Notes: generated by a model from the letters alone, not told the origin. DNA of 64,000 nucleotides from Lentimicrobiaceae bacterium (GCA_015061295.1 SUWU01000001.1:43309-107308), one strand, 5' to 3'. Shown: positions 8,210 through 16,747, counted from the stretch's first letter. Numbers and translations are program-made.

Positions 8210-8217
8210 CAAAGTTA
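8210..8217 (-). promoter_or_regulatory. -7 element TAACTTTG for the PlsC-like gene
   Basis: TAnnTTTG on the minus strand, about 24 bp before the ATG at 8186, predicting a leader of roughly 15-20 nt. Confidence 0.6.
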
Positions 8218-8249
8218 AAAAATCATTCGATAAGATAAATTGTTTTTCA

Positions 8250-8257
8250 TAATTTTG
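8250..8257 (+). promoter_or_regulatory. -7 element TAATTTTG for the FMN-binding/NapH-like gene
   Basis: TAnnTTTG 17 bp before the ATG at 8275, so the leader would be about 10 nt. Confidence 0.55.
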
Positions 8258-8274
8258 TAGAAAACTTTTTAAGC

Positions 8275-9504
8275 ATGAAAATATTAAATAAAATATTGAA
8301 TTATCTTATCGTAATCACATTAATCTTAATAGTAGTAAATGCTCAATTAAAGTCAGCGTCAGCGTCAATGTCAAAGTCAGAATCAGCGTCGCCGAAGTTT
8401 AATCTTAATATTTCTTTAGAAGATGTTAATAAATATTATGAAGAAGCCGATAGCATTTCATTAGAAGATGTTAATTTTTATTATGTTTTTAATGATGGAA
8501 ATATCATCGGCACTGTGATGAACACTTCTCCATATAGTGATGAGATTTATGGATATAACAGCGTTACGCCTCTTAATATTTATTTAGATTCTTGTGATAA
8601 AATTGTTGAAGTAGAGATGTGTGAGAATAGAGAGAGTAGGGGATTTGTCAATAAAGTTATAAATAGCGGCTTCTTAGATTCTTGGGACGGGCTTACTGTT
8701 GAAGAAGCTGCTAAACATCATGTCGATGCCGTGAGCGGAAGCACCTTCTCTTCGACAGCGATGGCTCAGTCGCTGCAAACAAGAATGTCGCTGCTGTCTC
8801 AACAAAAAGCACGTCTATATTCATGGGATTGGAACCTCTTCATCCGACAAGTCTGCGTCTTGATAGTCACGATTTTAGCAACGATTTGTTTCTTTATGCC
8901 AAAACGTAAGAAATTTAAAAACTCTGAGTCTCGGGGACTTGGTGACTTGGTGACTTTACGCCGAATCATCTTGTTGCTCTCAATAGCGATTTTAGGTTTC
9001 TGGACTAACAGCCTATTGTCGTTGTCGTTGTTCTGCAACTGGCTCACAAACGGCGTCTCATTGGCGATACAATTACCTATATTAATAATAGCGGCTTTGT
9101 CGATAATCTTGCCTTTGGTGACCAAGAAATCTTTCTATTGTCAATATCTATGTCCTTTCGGCGCAGCTCAGGAATTTGTGGGACTTATAAAGTCTAATGA
9201 CAAAGGTCTAAAGGCTAAAGACGAAAGTCAAAAGTCTTCGTCTATAAAAGCCAATATCTATAAGGTATTCTCTGTTTTAAGAAAGGTGATATTATTATCT
9301 CTCTTGATAATATTCGCTCTCGGAGTAGGATTAGACTTATCTGTCGTTGAGCCTTTCCCGATTTTCAACTATCAGTCAATAGGATTCGGCGTGGCAATAT
9401 TCGCTACAGTCATCTTGATATTGTCAATTTTTATCAAGAAGCCTTGGTGCAACTATTTATGTCCGACAGGAACTTTGTTAGAAAGCTTCAGAAATCTAAG
9501 ATAA
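8275..9504 (+). CDS. FMN-binding domain / NapH-NosR-like membrane protein
   Basis: This 409-residue protein has an N-terminal membrane anchor (residues about 8-24) and then a repeat-coded Ser/Ala/Lys linker. An extracytoplasmic FMN-binding domain follows, with the motif DAVSGSTFSS; T157 is the expected covalent flavin site in the D-x-x-S-G-A/S-T pattern. After that come about five membrane segments with two CX3CP motifs (C289/C293 and C392/C396), as in NapH/NosR electron-transfer proteins. The extra CX2CX2C ferredoxin clusters of full-length NosR are absent. Inference: it passes electrons across the membrane to a flavin on the outside. No apbE flavin transferase lies in the window. It overlaps the convergent next gene by 9 bp. 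Confidence 0.82.
   Translation: MKILNKILNYLIVITLILIVVNAQLKSASASMSKSESASPKFNLNISLEDVNKYYEEADSISLEDVNFYYVFNDGNIIGTVMNTSPYSDEIYGYNSVTPLNIYLDSCDKIVEVEMCENRESRGFVNKVINSGFLDSWDGLTVEEAAKHHVDAVSGSTFSSTAMAQSLQTRMSLLSQQKARLYSWDWNLFIRQVCVLIVTILATICFFMPKRKKFKNSESRGLGDLVTLRRIILLLSIAILGFWTNSLLSLSLFCNWLTNGVSLAIQLPILIIAALSIILPLVTKKSFYCQYLCPFGAAQEFVGLIKSNDKGLKAKDESQKSSSIKANIYKVFSVLRKVILLSLLIIFALGVGLDLSVVEPFPIFNYQSIGFGVAIFATVILILSIFIKKPWCNYLCPTGTLLESFRNLR
8350..8396. repeat. In-frame hexamer run GTCAGC/GTCAAT/GTCAGA
   Basis: About seven 6-bp units of the GTCAxx family encode the SASASMSKSESAS linker just after the anchor of the FMN-binding protein. A second repeat stretch in the same gene (about 8925-8960, ACTTGGTG units) encodes GLGDLVT. 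Confidence 0.75.
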
Positions 9505-10722
9505 GAATTTCTTGGAGAGTCTCTTTCTTATCGGCTCGTCGTATAACTTCAAGCAGGCGTATGCTAAAACGATGCATACTGTCAATACCAATATCACCAT
9601 CTGCCATGTCTCAACAAGAGTGAAATATTGATTTTTGATGAGCCATGAGTAGAAGACATACATCACAGGATAATGTACTATATATAAAGGATAAGAAAGG
9701 TCGCCGAGGAATTTGCTGAGCTTTAACGTAAACTTCGATTGCGCGCTATCGCTCGAAGCTGCAATCCATACAATGAGAGGGAAGACAATCATAATACAAG
9801 CAAGCTCGTAGATTCCGTTAACGCTGATGTTGCTTGTCTTTGGGAAATAAGGAACTGAGAAAAACGCAAACAGAATTATTATCGAAATCCAGAAAATATT
9901 TTTGGTGAAGAGTGTCTTTTGACTTTTGACTTTAGACTTTTGACTGAAATTACGCGCCATCAGCATACCGAGTGTAAAAGGAAACATCATTCTCAATAAT
10001 CCTCCGAAGAAATTGACAGCGTCTAAGGTCCAGCCGATGCCTATCATATCGTAGCCAGAGATGTCAAAAGAGACGAACCAGATCCATAGTATTCCTGTTA
10101 CGCCGACGAGAAGGCCGAGCATTTTATTAGAGAGTTTTCTGATGAAGAGAGCGTATAAGATGTTACCGATATATTCAAAGAAAAGCGACCAGCTAGGTCC
10201 GTTGAGAGGGAACATCTCGGCATTACCGCGGATGTCGTAACTCGCTCCAGGATAAGCCGGAATGAAAAATAACGTCAAGACGAAAGCTATCATAACCCAA
10301 TGGAATGGAGTGGAAGTGCCGTCCCATTTCACGCCACCTTGAATGAAGAAACATATTAAGCCGATGAAGGCTCCCATGACTAACATTGGATGCAGACGAA
10401 TCAGACGACGCTTGAAGAATGATTTTAGACTCATACTCTGACCCTGACTCTGACTCTGAACTTGGTGACTTGGTGACTTTCTCCATCTATCGTCGTATGC
10501 GTAACTGATGACGAAACCTGATAACAAGAAGAAGAAATCTACGCCAAGATGTCCGTGGTTGAATGTCTCTATGACAGAACCCTTAGCGAAGGCGAATCCT
10601 TCGAAGACGTGATACCATAAGACCATGAGAGCTGCCACGCCACGAAGTCCGTCTAACAAAATATAATGAGGTTTGGTGTCGGCGAAAGCCACAGAAGCAT
10701 TGAAATTATTTATTTTTGGCAT
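9496..10722 (-). CDS. Acyltransferase family 3 (OafA/WecH-like) membrane protein
   Basis: This 408-residue polytopic membrane protein would O-acylate a surface glycan or lipid. It opens with the family signature LDGLRGVAALMVLWYH (residues about 23-38), and has a conserved HLGVDFFFLLSGFVISY block (around residue 59). About ten hydrophobic segments follow. Two cytoplasmic loops carry repeat-encoded insertions: SPSHQVQSQSQGQSMSLKS around residue 84, and SQKSKVKSQKT around residue 263. These units also occur in spacers. The target is unknown. It is tail-to-tail with the FMN/NapH-like gene, with a 9-bp overlap. Confidence 0.85.
   Translation of the reverse strand: MPKINNFNASVAFADTKPHYILLDGLRGVAALMVLWYHVFEGFAFAKGSVIETFNHGHLGVDFFFLLSGFVISYAYDDRWRKSPSHQVQSQSQGQSMSLKSFFKRRLIRLHPMLVMGAFIGLICFFIQGGVKWDGTSTPFHWVMIAFVLTLFFIPAYPGASYDIRGNAEMFPLNGPSWSLFFEYIGNILYALFIRKLSNKMLGLLVGVTGILWIWFVSFDISGYDMIGIGWTLDAVNFFGGLLRMMFPFTLGMLMARNFSQKSKVKSQKTLFTKNIFWISIIILFAFFSVPYFPKTSNISVNGIYELACIMIVFPLIVWIAASSDSAQSKFTLKLSKFLGDLSYPLYIVHYPVMYVFYSWLIKNQYFTLVETWQMVILVLTVCIVLAYACLKLYDEPIRKRLSKKFLS
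9915..9944. repeat. In-frame ACTTTTG/ACTTTAG repeat in the acyltransferase gene
   Basis: Four 7-bp units related to the AAAGTCA/AAAGTCTA arrays at 14498 and 47480; they encode SQKSKVKSQK on the minus strand. Confidence 0.7.
10430..10481. repeat. In-frame CTGACT and ACTTGGTG repeats in the acyltransferase gene
   Basis: Hexamer CTGACT/CTGAAC units followed by ACTTGGTG octamers. Octamers of the same kind lie in the gene ending at 9504 and in the spacer at 16540. Confidence 0.75.
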
Positions 10723-10747
10723 AAGATTAATCTTGACAAATGATTTG

Positions 10748-10755
10748 CAAAGATA
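10748..10755 (-). promoter_or_regulatory. -7 element TATCTTTG for the acyltransferase-3 gene
   Basis: A canonical TAnnTTTG on the minus strand about 26 bp before the ATG at 10722. Confidence 0.6.
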
Positions 10756-10857
10756 CGATATGAGGAGAAATAAACTTTTGCTCTATGGCAAAAAAACTCG
10801 TTTATCAACACGGATTTTTTGAAATCAATCTTATCTGTGTAATCTTAGGTTGGCAAT

Positions 10858-11421
10858 CTATCTCGAGGAACGAATCCTGCTGAGAGTGTAGATCGAGATA
10901 CCGAGAAACTCCGCCACGTATTTCAGTTTCACTCTGTTAAGAAGTCCTGGAAAATGCTCCATAAAACATTCGTAGCGTTCCTTTGGCGAAAGTTGTAGTC
11001 GTTCCACGAAAATGTGACTTAACAATCTGTTGGTATCCTGATGGACGACGCGTCCCCAATTAGCGATGTCGATATATTTTTCGTATAAATCATTAAGACG
11101 TTCAATAGGAATGACATAGATGTCGCATTCGGTAAGAGTCTGCACGCTTTCAACGGAGGGTTGGTTGTGATAGAGCGAATACATTCCGAAAGTGATGTCG
11201 CCTTCCATACTGAACCATGTCGTAGTGTCGATGCCGTCTTTGTGAAAGATAGAACGCGTGACACCATTCTCAATAAAATAGACATTACGGTCGATGGAAC
11301 CTGTCGTGACTAATGTCGTGTTCTTCGGATAATGAATGAGACGCATCTCACTTTGAAGCGCGTGAAGAGCCTCATCAGAGACAGCGTGATACGACTTTAT
11401 TCTTGCGACAATGTTTTTCAT
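10858..11421 (-). CDS. Crp/Fnr family transcriptional regulator
   Basis: This 187-residue protein has an N-terminal cyclic-nucleotide-binding-like jelly roll (residues about 20-125; KNTTLVTTGSIDRNVYFIENGVTR matches the start of the fold). A dimerisation helix follows, then a C-terminal winged helix-turn-helix (LKYVAEFLGISIYTLSRIRS). No CX-cysteine cluster for an Fe-S centre is visible, so it is not a classical Fnr. Such small Crp-like proteins are common single regulators in Bacteroidota. It is flanked by spacers with repeats and probably transcribed alone. Ligand and targets cannot be told from the sequence. Confidence 0.88.
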   Translation of the reverse strand: MKNIVARIKSYHAVSDEALHALQSEMRLIHYPKNTTLVTTGSIDRNVYFIENGVTRSIFHKDGIDTTTWFSMEGDITFGMYSLYHNQPSVESVQTLTECDIYVIPIERLNDLYEKYIDIANWGRVVHQDTNRLLSHIFVERLQLSPKERYECFMEHFPGLLNRVKLKYVAEFLGISIYTLSRIRSSR

Positions 11422-11437
11422 TTGGAGTTATGGAGGA

Positions 11438-11607
11438 TTGAAGGGTTAAAGGATTAGAGGGTTAGAGTCAAAAGTCAACTATCAACTATTAATTGTTCAT
11501 TGTTCATTGTTCATTGTCATTGTCATTGTCATTGTTCATTGTTCATTGTTCATTGTCATTGTCATTGTTCATTGTCATTGTTCATTGTCATTGTTCATTG
11601 TTCATTG
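11438..11607. repeat. Compound array of GGGTTAAA, TTCATTG and GTCATT units
   Basis: The spacer upstream of the Crp-like gene is made of AGGGTTAA/AGGATTAG octamers, AAAGTCA units, then alternating TTCATTG heptamers and GTCATT hexamers. It runs into the last seven codons of the thpR gene, giving its MNNEQ terminus. I see no promoter element in it. Confidence 0.85.
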
Positions 11608-12163
11608 CAAACTTTTTAATCTCTTTATAGACTGCTCCTTCGGGTCGCAGGAAACTTTGAAATAATATTATCTCGTTTACTTCTTGCTTGATATATGACT
11701 TCTGTTCTATGCCTGAGACTATCTTTTGGAAATATTGTTTCTCGCATAATTCTTTGATACGTCCGAGTGTGATATGAGGCACGAAATTCTGTCGGTCGCG
11801 GAGATAGCCTATGTTATCGAAGGCTGTTAAAGTATCTTCTTCTAAGTCATATAGTTCTTGTGGAGTATTCTGCATTCCCAACCAAAGTACACGCGGAGCA
11901 TAGCGGCTACCGAAGATACCCGTTCTGTTAAAGTCCATAGTGAAACTCTTATGATTCTTTAACATATCACCGACAGCATCGATAATCTTGGGAATGTCTT
12001 CATTAGGAGTACTGCCAATGAACTTCAAGGTGAGATGAATATTGTCAGGCTTCACCCAATTGATGCGTTTCTCATGAGCGAGCTGGCGTTTTAATCCATC
12101 GAGAAGAGGAATGAAACCATTATCATTTGTCTTGATAGGTATCGCAAGGAAAAGTCGTTTCAT
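11588..12163 (-). CDS. thpR: RNA 2',3'-cyclic phosphodiesterase (2H / 2'-5' RNA ligase family)
   Basis: This 191-residue 2H phosphoesterase would open 2',3'-cyclic phosphates on RNA ends. Its two catalytic HxT motifs are visible: HLTLKF (around residue 44) and HITLGR (around residue 130). They are framed by the typical start MKRLFLAIPI and by NWVKPDNIHLTL. Length is normal for the family. The last residues (MNNEQ) are encoded by the invading repeat array. It lies between two spacers packed with repeats. Confidence 0.9.
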   Translation of the reverse strand: MKRLFLAIPIKTNDNGFIPLLDGLKRQLAHEKRINWVKPDNIHLTLKFIGSTPNEDIPKIIDAVGDMLKNHKSFTMDFNRTGIFGSRYAPRVLWLGMQNTPQELYDLEEDTLTAFDNIGYLRDRQNFVPHITLGRIKELCEKQYFQKIVSGIEQKSYIKQEVNEIILFQSFLRPEGAVYKEIKKFAMNNEQ

Positions 12164-12168
12164 ATTTT

Positions 12169-12314
12169 TAAGATACTGAGATTCTAAGATACTGAGATTC
12201 TAAGATGTTAAGAACTCAGTAACTCAGTAACTCAGTAACTCAGTAACTCAGTAACTTAGTAACTTAGTAACTTAGTAACTTAGCATCTCAGCATCTCAGC
12301 ATCTCAGCATCTCA
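12169..12314. repeat. Octamer array CTCAGTAA / CTTAGTAA / CTCAGCAT
   Basis: About sixteen head-to-tail 8-bp units plus GATACTGA/GATTCTAA variants fill the whole gap between thpR and the S9 peptidase. Both orientations contain stops within eight codons, so it is non-coding. Confidence 0.9.
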
Positions 12315-12320
12315 AAATTA

Positions 12321-14480
12321 TCAAAGGTTTGCTTTAAAATATTCTGTTATCTTAGTCACGAGATGTGCTCTGTCGGGACCATAGACGTTGTGATCGTGAC
12401 CTGGATATACGAAGTAATCTAACTGTTTTCCGTTGTGGATACAATTCTCAACGAATACCAATGAATGTTGCCAAACCACGACAGGGTCGGTAGTACAGTG
12501 AATTATCATCAGTCTGCCTTCGAGTTTATCTGTCTTATTTTCGAGGCTTGTAAGTTCGTAGCCTTCTGGATTTTCTTCAGGAGTGTCCATATAACGCTCG
12601 CCGTACATTATCTCATAATATTTCCAATCCATGACAGGACCGCCTGCTGTTGAGACTTTCACGTCTTCTGGATAATGTATTTTCATATTGGTACTCATGA
12701 AACCGCCGTAGCTCCAGCCGTCTGTTCCGATACGTTCAGCATCGACATAAGGAAGCGATTTAAGATAGTCGATACCGACTTTTTGGTCGCGCATCTCAGC
12801 CTGTCCGCATTGACGGTGGATGACTTGTTCAAAAGCCTCGCCTCTGTCGGCGGAGCCTCTGTTATCCAAAGTGAAGACGATGAAGCCTTCTTGTGAGAGA
12901 TAATGTAAGTAGATGCCAGCGTCAGCTGTCCAGTTGTCGGTAATCATCTGAGCGTGAGGTCCGCCATAAACATAAATGATGACAGGATATTTCTTGCTCT
13001 CGTCGAAGTTGTAAGGCTTAATCATTCGTGTGTATAATGTCTGTCCGTCTTCAGCTTTTAACTCGCCTAATTCAATAGTGCCGATATTATAATCTTTCAA
13101 AGGATCGACGGCTTCATGCAGACGCTTGATGAAGTTGCCTTTAGCATCGGCGATATCGACGTTGTTAGCGACATCGGTACTTGAATATGTGTCAATGAAA
13201 TACTTGCCGGAAGCACTCGGTTTAACACTATGTGTTCCATGTTCTTTGGTAATCTTCGCTTTCTTGCCATTCTTGAGATTGTGTTTGTAGTAATGACGTT
13301 CCAAAGGACTTACCTCCGTCGAGGTGTAATAGATGTTTTCGCCTTTAGCGTCGAAACCGTTGAAAGCAGTGATGACGAACTCGCCTTTGGTTATTTGCTT
13401 AGCTTTCTTATTGTCTATGTTATGTTTCCAGATATGATAGAAGCCATCGCGTTGAGCTATCCATAAAAATTCGTTTGTGCTGTTTGGCAAGAAATGAGCT
13501 GGACCTACAGGCTCCACATATTGTTCGTCTTTATCTTCAAAGATAGTCTGTAAGTATTCACCATTCAAGGCATTATATTCATTGAATTGGAGATGGTCCT
13601 GACCGCGATTTAAAACGCCGATATAAACTCTTTCGTTGTCAGGATTCCATGTTATTGATGTAAGATATTGTTCTGCAGGCTCGCCTGTCTTTATCATCAA
13701 ATCGTTGCCTGATGCTATGTCATATACATGCAACTTCACCTCATGGCTTTTCATTCCTGCCATTGGATATTTGATAGGCTTTGCGGTGGCGACGCGTTCT
13801 GTGATATCAACTAAAGGATAATCTGTCACCATGCTCTCGTCCATGTTATAATAAGCGAGTTTGTTGCCATCTGGCGACCAGAAGATACCGCCGTTGATAG
13901 CAAATTCGTTACGGTGAACCGATTGACCAGCGACTACATTTTCTGGATTGTCAGTCACTTGAACTTGTCTGTCGCCGTCAGCGAAATATAAGTTATTCTC
14001 GATGGTGTAAGCCACCTTCAAAGAAGGAAGTGTAATTGTGTGATTTTCTGCGTTTGAAGGAACAGATGTGACTTTCTTGATATTATTTGCATCAATATCC
14101 AAAAGGTTAAGATTGACGCAGTTGTTCTTTTGGTCGAAGCTATAATAATAAGCTTTTGTCGCGTCGATCCAAGTGAGGTTAGGAAGACGTCTGATGCTAT
14201 CCAAGCCCGCTTGATTTAAGTAAGAATTGACCTGATCTAAAGTGATAAAAACTTCTGCTTTCTCAGCATTAACATCTTGAATCATAAGGTTGTTAGGATT
14301 CTCGTTGTCGGTGAAGAGATATTTGTCGCTGTTAGGCAACCAGTTGACACTTTTACCTACAGGATACAAGCTACGATTCATATATGCAGCGTCGTTAGCA
14401 GTAAGCATCTTTTTCTCTTGAGCAAATATTGAACTCACTGTAAAGCATAACATTGCTATTAATAAAATTGTCCTTTTCAT
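12321..14480 (-). CDS. S9 family dipeptidyl-peptidase IV-like serine peptidase
   Basis: This 719-residue exported peptidase would release N-terminal X-Pro dipeptides or a tripeptide from peptides. A signal peptide ends near IFAQ (residue 21). Residues about 35-480 form the eight-bladed beta-propeller domain (PF00930), and the rest is the alpha/beta hydrolase domain (PF00326). The nucleophile motif is GWSYGG (S590). The acid lies in the CTTDPVVVWQHS region and the base in PGHDHNVYGPDR near the C-terminus. Length and motif order match DPP IV or prolyl tripeptidyl peptidase of Porphyromonas; I cannot choose between them. It fits the proteolytic lifestyle suggested by the S46, M6 and M49-like genes. 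Confidence 0.9.
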   Translation of the reverse strand: MKRTILLIAMLCFTVSSIFAQEKKMLTANDAAYMNRSLYPVGKSVNWLPNSDKYLFTDNENPNNLMIQDVNAEKAEVFITLDQVNSYLNQAGLDSIRRLPNLTWIDATKAYYYSFDQKNNCVNLNLLDIDANNIKKVTSVPSNAENHTITLPSLKVAYTIENNLYFADGDRQVQVTDNPENVVAGQSVHRNEFAINGGIFWSPDGNKLAYYNMDESMVTDYPLVDITERVATAKPIKYPMAGMKSHEVKLHVYDIASGNDLMIKTGEPAEQYLTSITWNPDNERVYIGVLNRGQDHLQFNEYNALNGEYLQTIFEDKDEQYVEPVGPAHFLPNSTNEFLWIAQRDGFYHIWKHNIDNKKAKQITKGEFVITAFNGFDAKGENIYYTSTEVSPLERHYYKHNLKNGKKAKITKEHGTHSVKPSASGKYFIDTYSSTDVANNVDIADAKGNFIKRLHEAVDPLKDYNIGTIELGELKAEDGQTLYTRMIKPYNFDESKKYPVIIYVYGGPHAQMITDNWTADAGIYLHYLSQEGFIVFTLDNRGSADRGEAFEQVIHRQCGQAEMRDQKVGIDYLKSLPYVDAERIGTDGWSYGGFMSTNMKIHYPEDVKVSTAGGPVMDWKYYEIMYGERYMDTPEENPEGYELTSLENKTDKLEGRLMIIHCTTDPVVVWQHSLVFVENCIHNGKQLDYFVYPGHDHNVYGPDRAHLVTKITEYFKANL

Positions 14481-14497
14481 GATATAAGTTTTTTATG

Positions 14498-14567
14498 TCT
14501 AAAGTCTAAAGGGTTAAAGGGATAGAGTAATTGTTAACTGTTAATTGTTAATTGTTAATTGTTCATT
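14498..14567. repeat. AAAGTCTA octamers and TTGTTAA heptamers
   Basis: The spacer between the GGGPS-like gene and the S9 peptidase has AAAGTCTA/AAGGGTTA units, then TTGTTAA heptamers that extend into the last codons of the GGGPS-like gene, encoding NEQLTINN and its stop. Confidence 0.8.
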
Positions 14568-15287
14568 ATGTACTGCGTCGGCGAATTCTTTTAGTTTTTC
14601 TGTGCTTTTCTCTAAAGCGTTGCCAACGACTATAATATCAGCTCCAGCCTTTGCCATTGAAGCGGCTTGTTCTGGAGTCTTAATGCCTCCACCGACGATA
14701 AGAGGAATGCTGATAGTTTGTTTTACCCTGCTAATCATCTCGTTAGAGATAGGCTCGATGGCGCCAGAGCCAGCGTCCATGTAGATGACTTTCAATCCTA
14801 ACATCTCGCCAGCGAGGGCTGTACACATCGCAATGGCGTCTTTGTCGTGAGGAATAGGAGTGGTGTTGCTCATATATGAGACAGAAGTCTGACGACCTCC
14901 GTCAACCAACATATATCCCGTAGGAATAATCTCGTTGCCATATAGTTTAAGATATGGTGCCGCAACAACATGGCGACCTATCAACATCTCTGAGTTACGA
15001 CCTGAGATGAGCGATAACAATAAAAATCCATCGCACCATTTGCTGATCTGTAAAGAATCACCAGGGAAAATCAAGACTGGAATATCACAATGTTGTTTTA
15101 TCAATTTTATACAATAATCCAAACTGTCGGTAAGCAAAAGACTGCCCCCAACGAAGAAAAAATCTACTCCCACGTTTTTCGATTTCTCGACAATGTCGAT
15201 AATCTGTTCATCGGTTGGTTTGTCAGGGTCAATCAGTACTACAAATTTCTTTTTTGAAGTATCTGATAATCTGTTATATAAACTCAT
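14541..15287 (-). CDS. Geranylgeranylglyceryl/heptaprenylglyceryl phosphate synthase family protein
   Basis: This 248-residue TIM-barrel prenyltransferase would join a prenyl diphosphate to sn-glycerol-1-phosphate. Family features are FVVLIDPDKP (residues about 15-24), DFFFVGGSLL, IPVLIFPGD, YMDAGSGA, and the phosphate-binding end of the barrel IPLIVGGGIKTPEQ followed by GADIIVVGNALEK. Bacterial members in Bacteroidota make ether-type glycerolipids whose role is poorly known. The C-terminus ends in NEQLTINN, which comes from the heptamer array and appears appended to the family's natural end. Confidence 0.88.
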   Translation of the reverse strand: MSLYNRLSDTSKKKFVVLIDPDKPTDEQIIDIVEKSKNVGVDFFFVGGSLLLTDSLDYCIKLIKQHCDIPVLIFPGDSLQISKWCDGFLLLSLISGRNSEMLIGRHVVAAPYLKLYGNEIIPTGYMLVDGGRQTSVSYMSNTTPIPHDKDAIAMCTALAGEMLGLKVIYMDAGSGAIEPISNEMISRVKQTISIPLIVGGGIKTPEQAASMAKAGADIIVVGNALEKSTEKLKEFADAVHNEQLTINN

Positions 15288-15344
15288 AATAATATAATAA
15301 AAAATAATTCACGAAGATAATCTTTTTTTGTTAAATAAATAGTG

Positions 15345-15372
15345 TTGTTTCAACATTTTTTTAATAATTTTG
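15345..15372 (+). promoter_or_regulatory. hemW promoter (TTG, 17 bp, TAATTTTG)
   Basis: The -33 TTG at 15345-15347 and the -7 TAATTTTG at 15365-15372. The -7 element ends only 4 bp before the hemW ATG, so transcription should begin at or next to the start codon. Confidence 0.6.
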
Positions 15373-15376
15373 CGAA

Positions 15377-16540
15377 ATGGCAGGAATTTATATTCATGTA
15401 CCTTTTTGCAAAAGCAAATGTGCTTATTGTAACTTCTTTTCTCTCGCTTCTGAGAAGAAGGTGATAGATTATGTTGATGCTCTGAAAAGAGAGATAATAG
15501 CTCGTAAAGATTATCTTCATGATGAGAAAGTAGAAACGATTTATTTCGGCGGTGGAACGCCATCGCTCTTGCCAATAAAGTGTGTCGAAGAGATACTTGT
15601 TATTCTTCATAAAAATTTTAACATATCATCAAGTCCTGAGATAACTCTTGAGATAAATCCCGACACAGTAGAAAAAAATCAACTATTTCAGCTTAAAAAA
15701 TTGGGCGTCAATAGAATGAGTGTTGGCATTCAGAGCTTTCATGATGACGATCTGAAGTATCTTGGCAGACGACATGACTCTAAACATGCTCTTCAAATAA
15801 TAGATGACTTGAAAAGTGTGGGTTTTGATAAACTGACTCTCGACCTGATATATGGCATCCCAACCTTGACGGAAGAGAAATGGAACAAAAACCTTGATAT
15901 TTTCTTCGATACAGAAATATCACATCTCTCAGCTTATGCTCTGACAGTTGAACCCAAAACTATATTGGGACAGAAAATAGAGAAAGAGATTCTGCAAAAT
16001 GTTGATGAGGAAACGATAATCCGTCATTATGAAACATTGATTGAGAGGACAAAAGAGAACGCTTTTGAGCATTACGAGATTTCTAATTTCGCTAAAGAAG
16101 GTTGTCGCTCGCAGCATAATAGTATCTATTGGAATGATATAAAATACTTAGGATTAGGACCTTCGGCTCATTCTTACGACGGAAGCTCCCGCCAATGGAA
16201 TGTGGCGAACCTGACACAATATATTGACGCTGACTTTGACGCTGACTTTGATACTGACTTTGATACTGACACTGATAGTGGTTTGTATTTTGAAAAAGAA
16301 ATCTTGACGAAAGACGATAAGTTTAACGAATATGTGATGACGAGTCTCAGAACGTCATGGGGCTGCAATGTTAAAAAAATAACCACTGATTATGGAATTT
16401 CTTATGCTAATCATTTCTTAAAAAATATTAAGAAATACCTTGACTCAGGAGTGATGATAAATCGTGATGATAACTTTATCCTCACCGACAAGGGGATGCT
16501 CTTCGCTGACGGAATAGCTGCAGAGCTTTTTGTTTATTAA
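15377..16540 (+). CDS. hemW: HemW radical SAM heme chaperone (coproporphyrinogen III oxidase-like)
   Basis: This 387-residue radical SAM protein begins exactly as the family does, with MAGIYIHVPFC and the cluster motif C11-x3-C15-x2-C18. The GGGTPSLL block is around residue 57. NRMSVGIQSF and the HemW C-terminal domain (NSIYWNDIKYLGLGPSAHSYDG) follow. The cysteine pattern and family start favour HemW, a heme-binding chaperone, over HemN, but this is inferred. An acidic insertion of about 19 residues (DADFD/DTDFD repeats, residues about 283-301), encoded by hexamer units, interrupts the HemW domain. The mRNA looks leaderless. Confidence 0.88.
   Translation: MAGIYIHVPFCKSKCAYCNFFSLASEKKVIDYVDALKREIIARKDYLHDEKVETIYFGGGTPSLLPIKCVEEILVILHKNFNISSSPEITLEINPDTVEKNQLFQLKKLGVNRMSVGIQSFHDDDLKYLGRRHDSKHALQIIDDLKSVGFDKLTLDLIYGIPTLTEEKWNKNLDIFFDTEISHLSAYALTVEPKTILGQKIEKEILQNVDEETIIRHYETLIERTKENAFEHYEISNFAKEGCRSQHNSIYWNDIKYLGLGPSAHSYDGSSRQWNVANLTQYIDADFDADFDTDFDTDTDSGLYFEKEILTKDDKFNEYVMTSLRTSWGCNVKKITTDYGISYANHFLKNIKKYLDSGVMINRDDNFILTDKGMLFADGIAAELFVY
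16222..16283. repeat. In-frame hexamer array GACTTT/GACGCT/GATACT inside hemW
   Basis: About ten 6-bp units encode alternating Asp-x pairs inside a conserved enzyme. They are the same class as the array at 2241-2436 read on the other strand. Confidence 0.85.
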
Positions 16541-16642
16541 GTCACCGAGTCTCCATGTCACCAAGTCTTTAAGTACTCAGTGTCTCAGTGTCTCAGTGTC
16601 TCAGCGACTCAGCGACTCAGTGTCTCGGTGTCTCAGCAACTC
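16540..16642. repeat. Octamer array TCAGTGTC / GTCACCAAGTC units after hemW
   Basis: Begins at the hemW stop with GTCACCAAGTCT-type units, then about nine TCAGTGTC/TCAGCGAC octamers. The last ~105 bp before the next gene hold no recognisable promoter except a weak TTAATTTTAC. Confidence 0.85.
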
Positions 16643-16747
16643 GAATCGGCTCTATTATTTTTTTTAGTTCGTATAAAATCCTATACTTTTTTTTCTTAAT
16701 TTTACAAACGAGAAAAATAAGGTGTCTATAATCGTAAATGTTTAGTT

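Noticed and set aside
15309..15610. Two minus-strand ORFs overlapping the hemW start
   Set aside because: They oppose the conserved radical SAM start of hemW and contain no recognisable domain.
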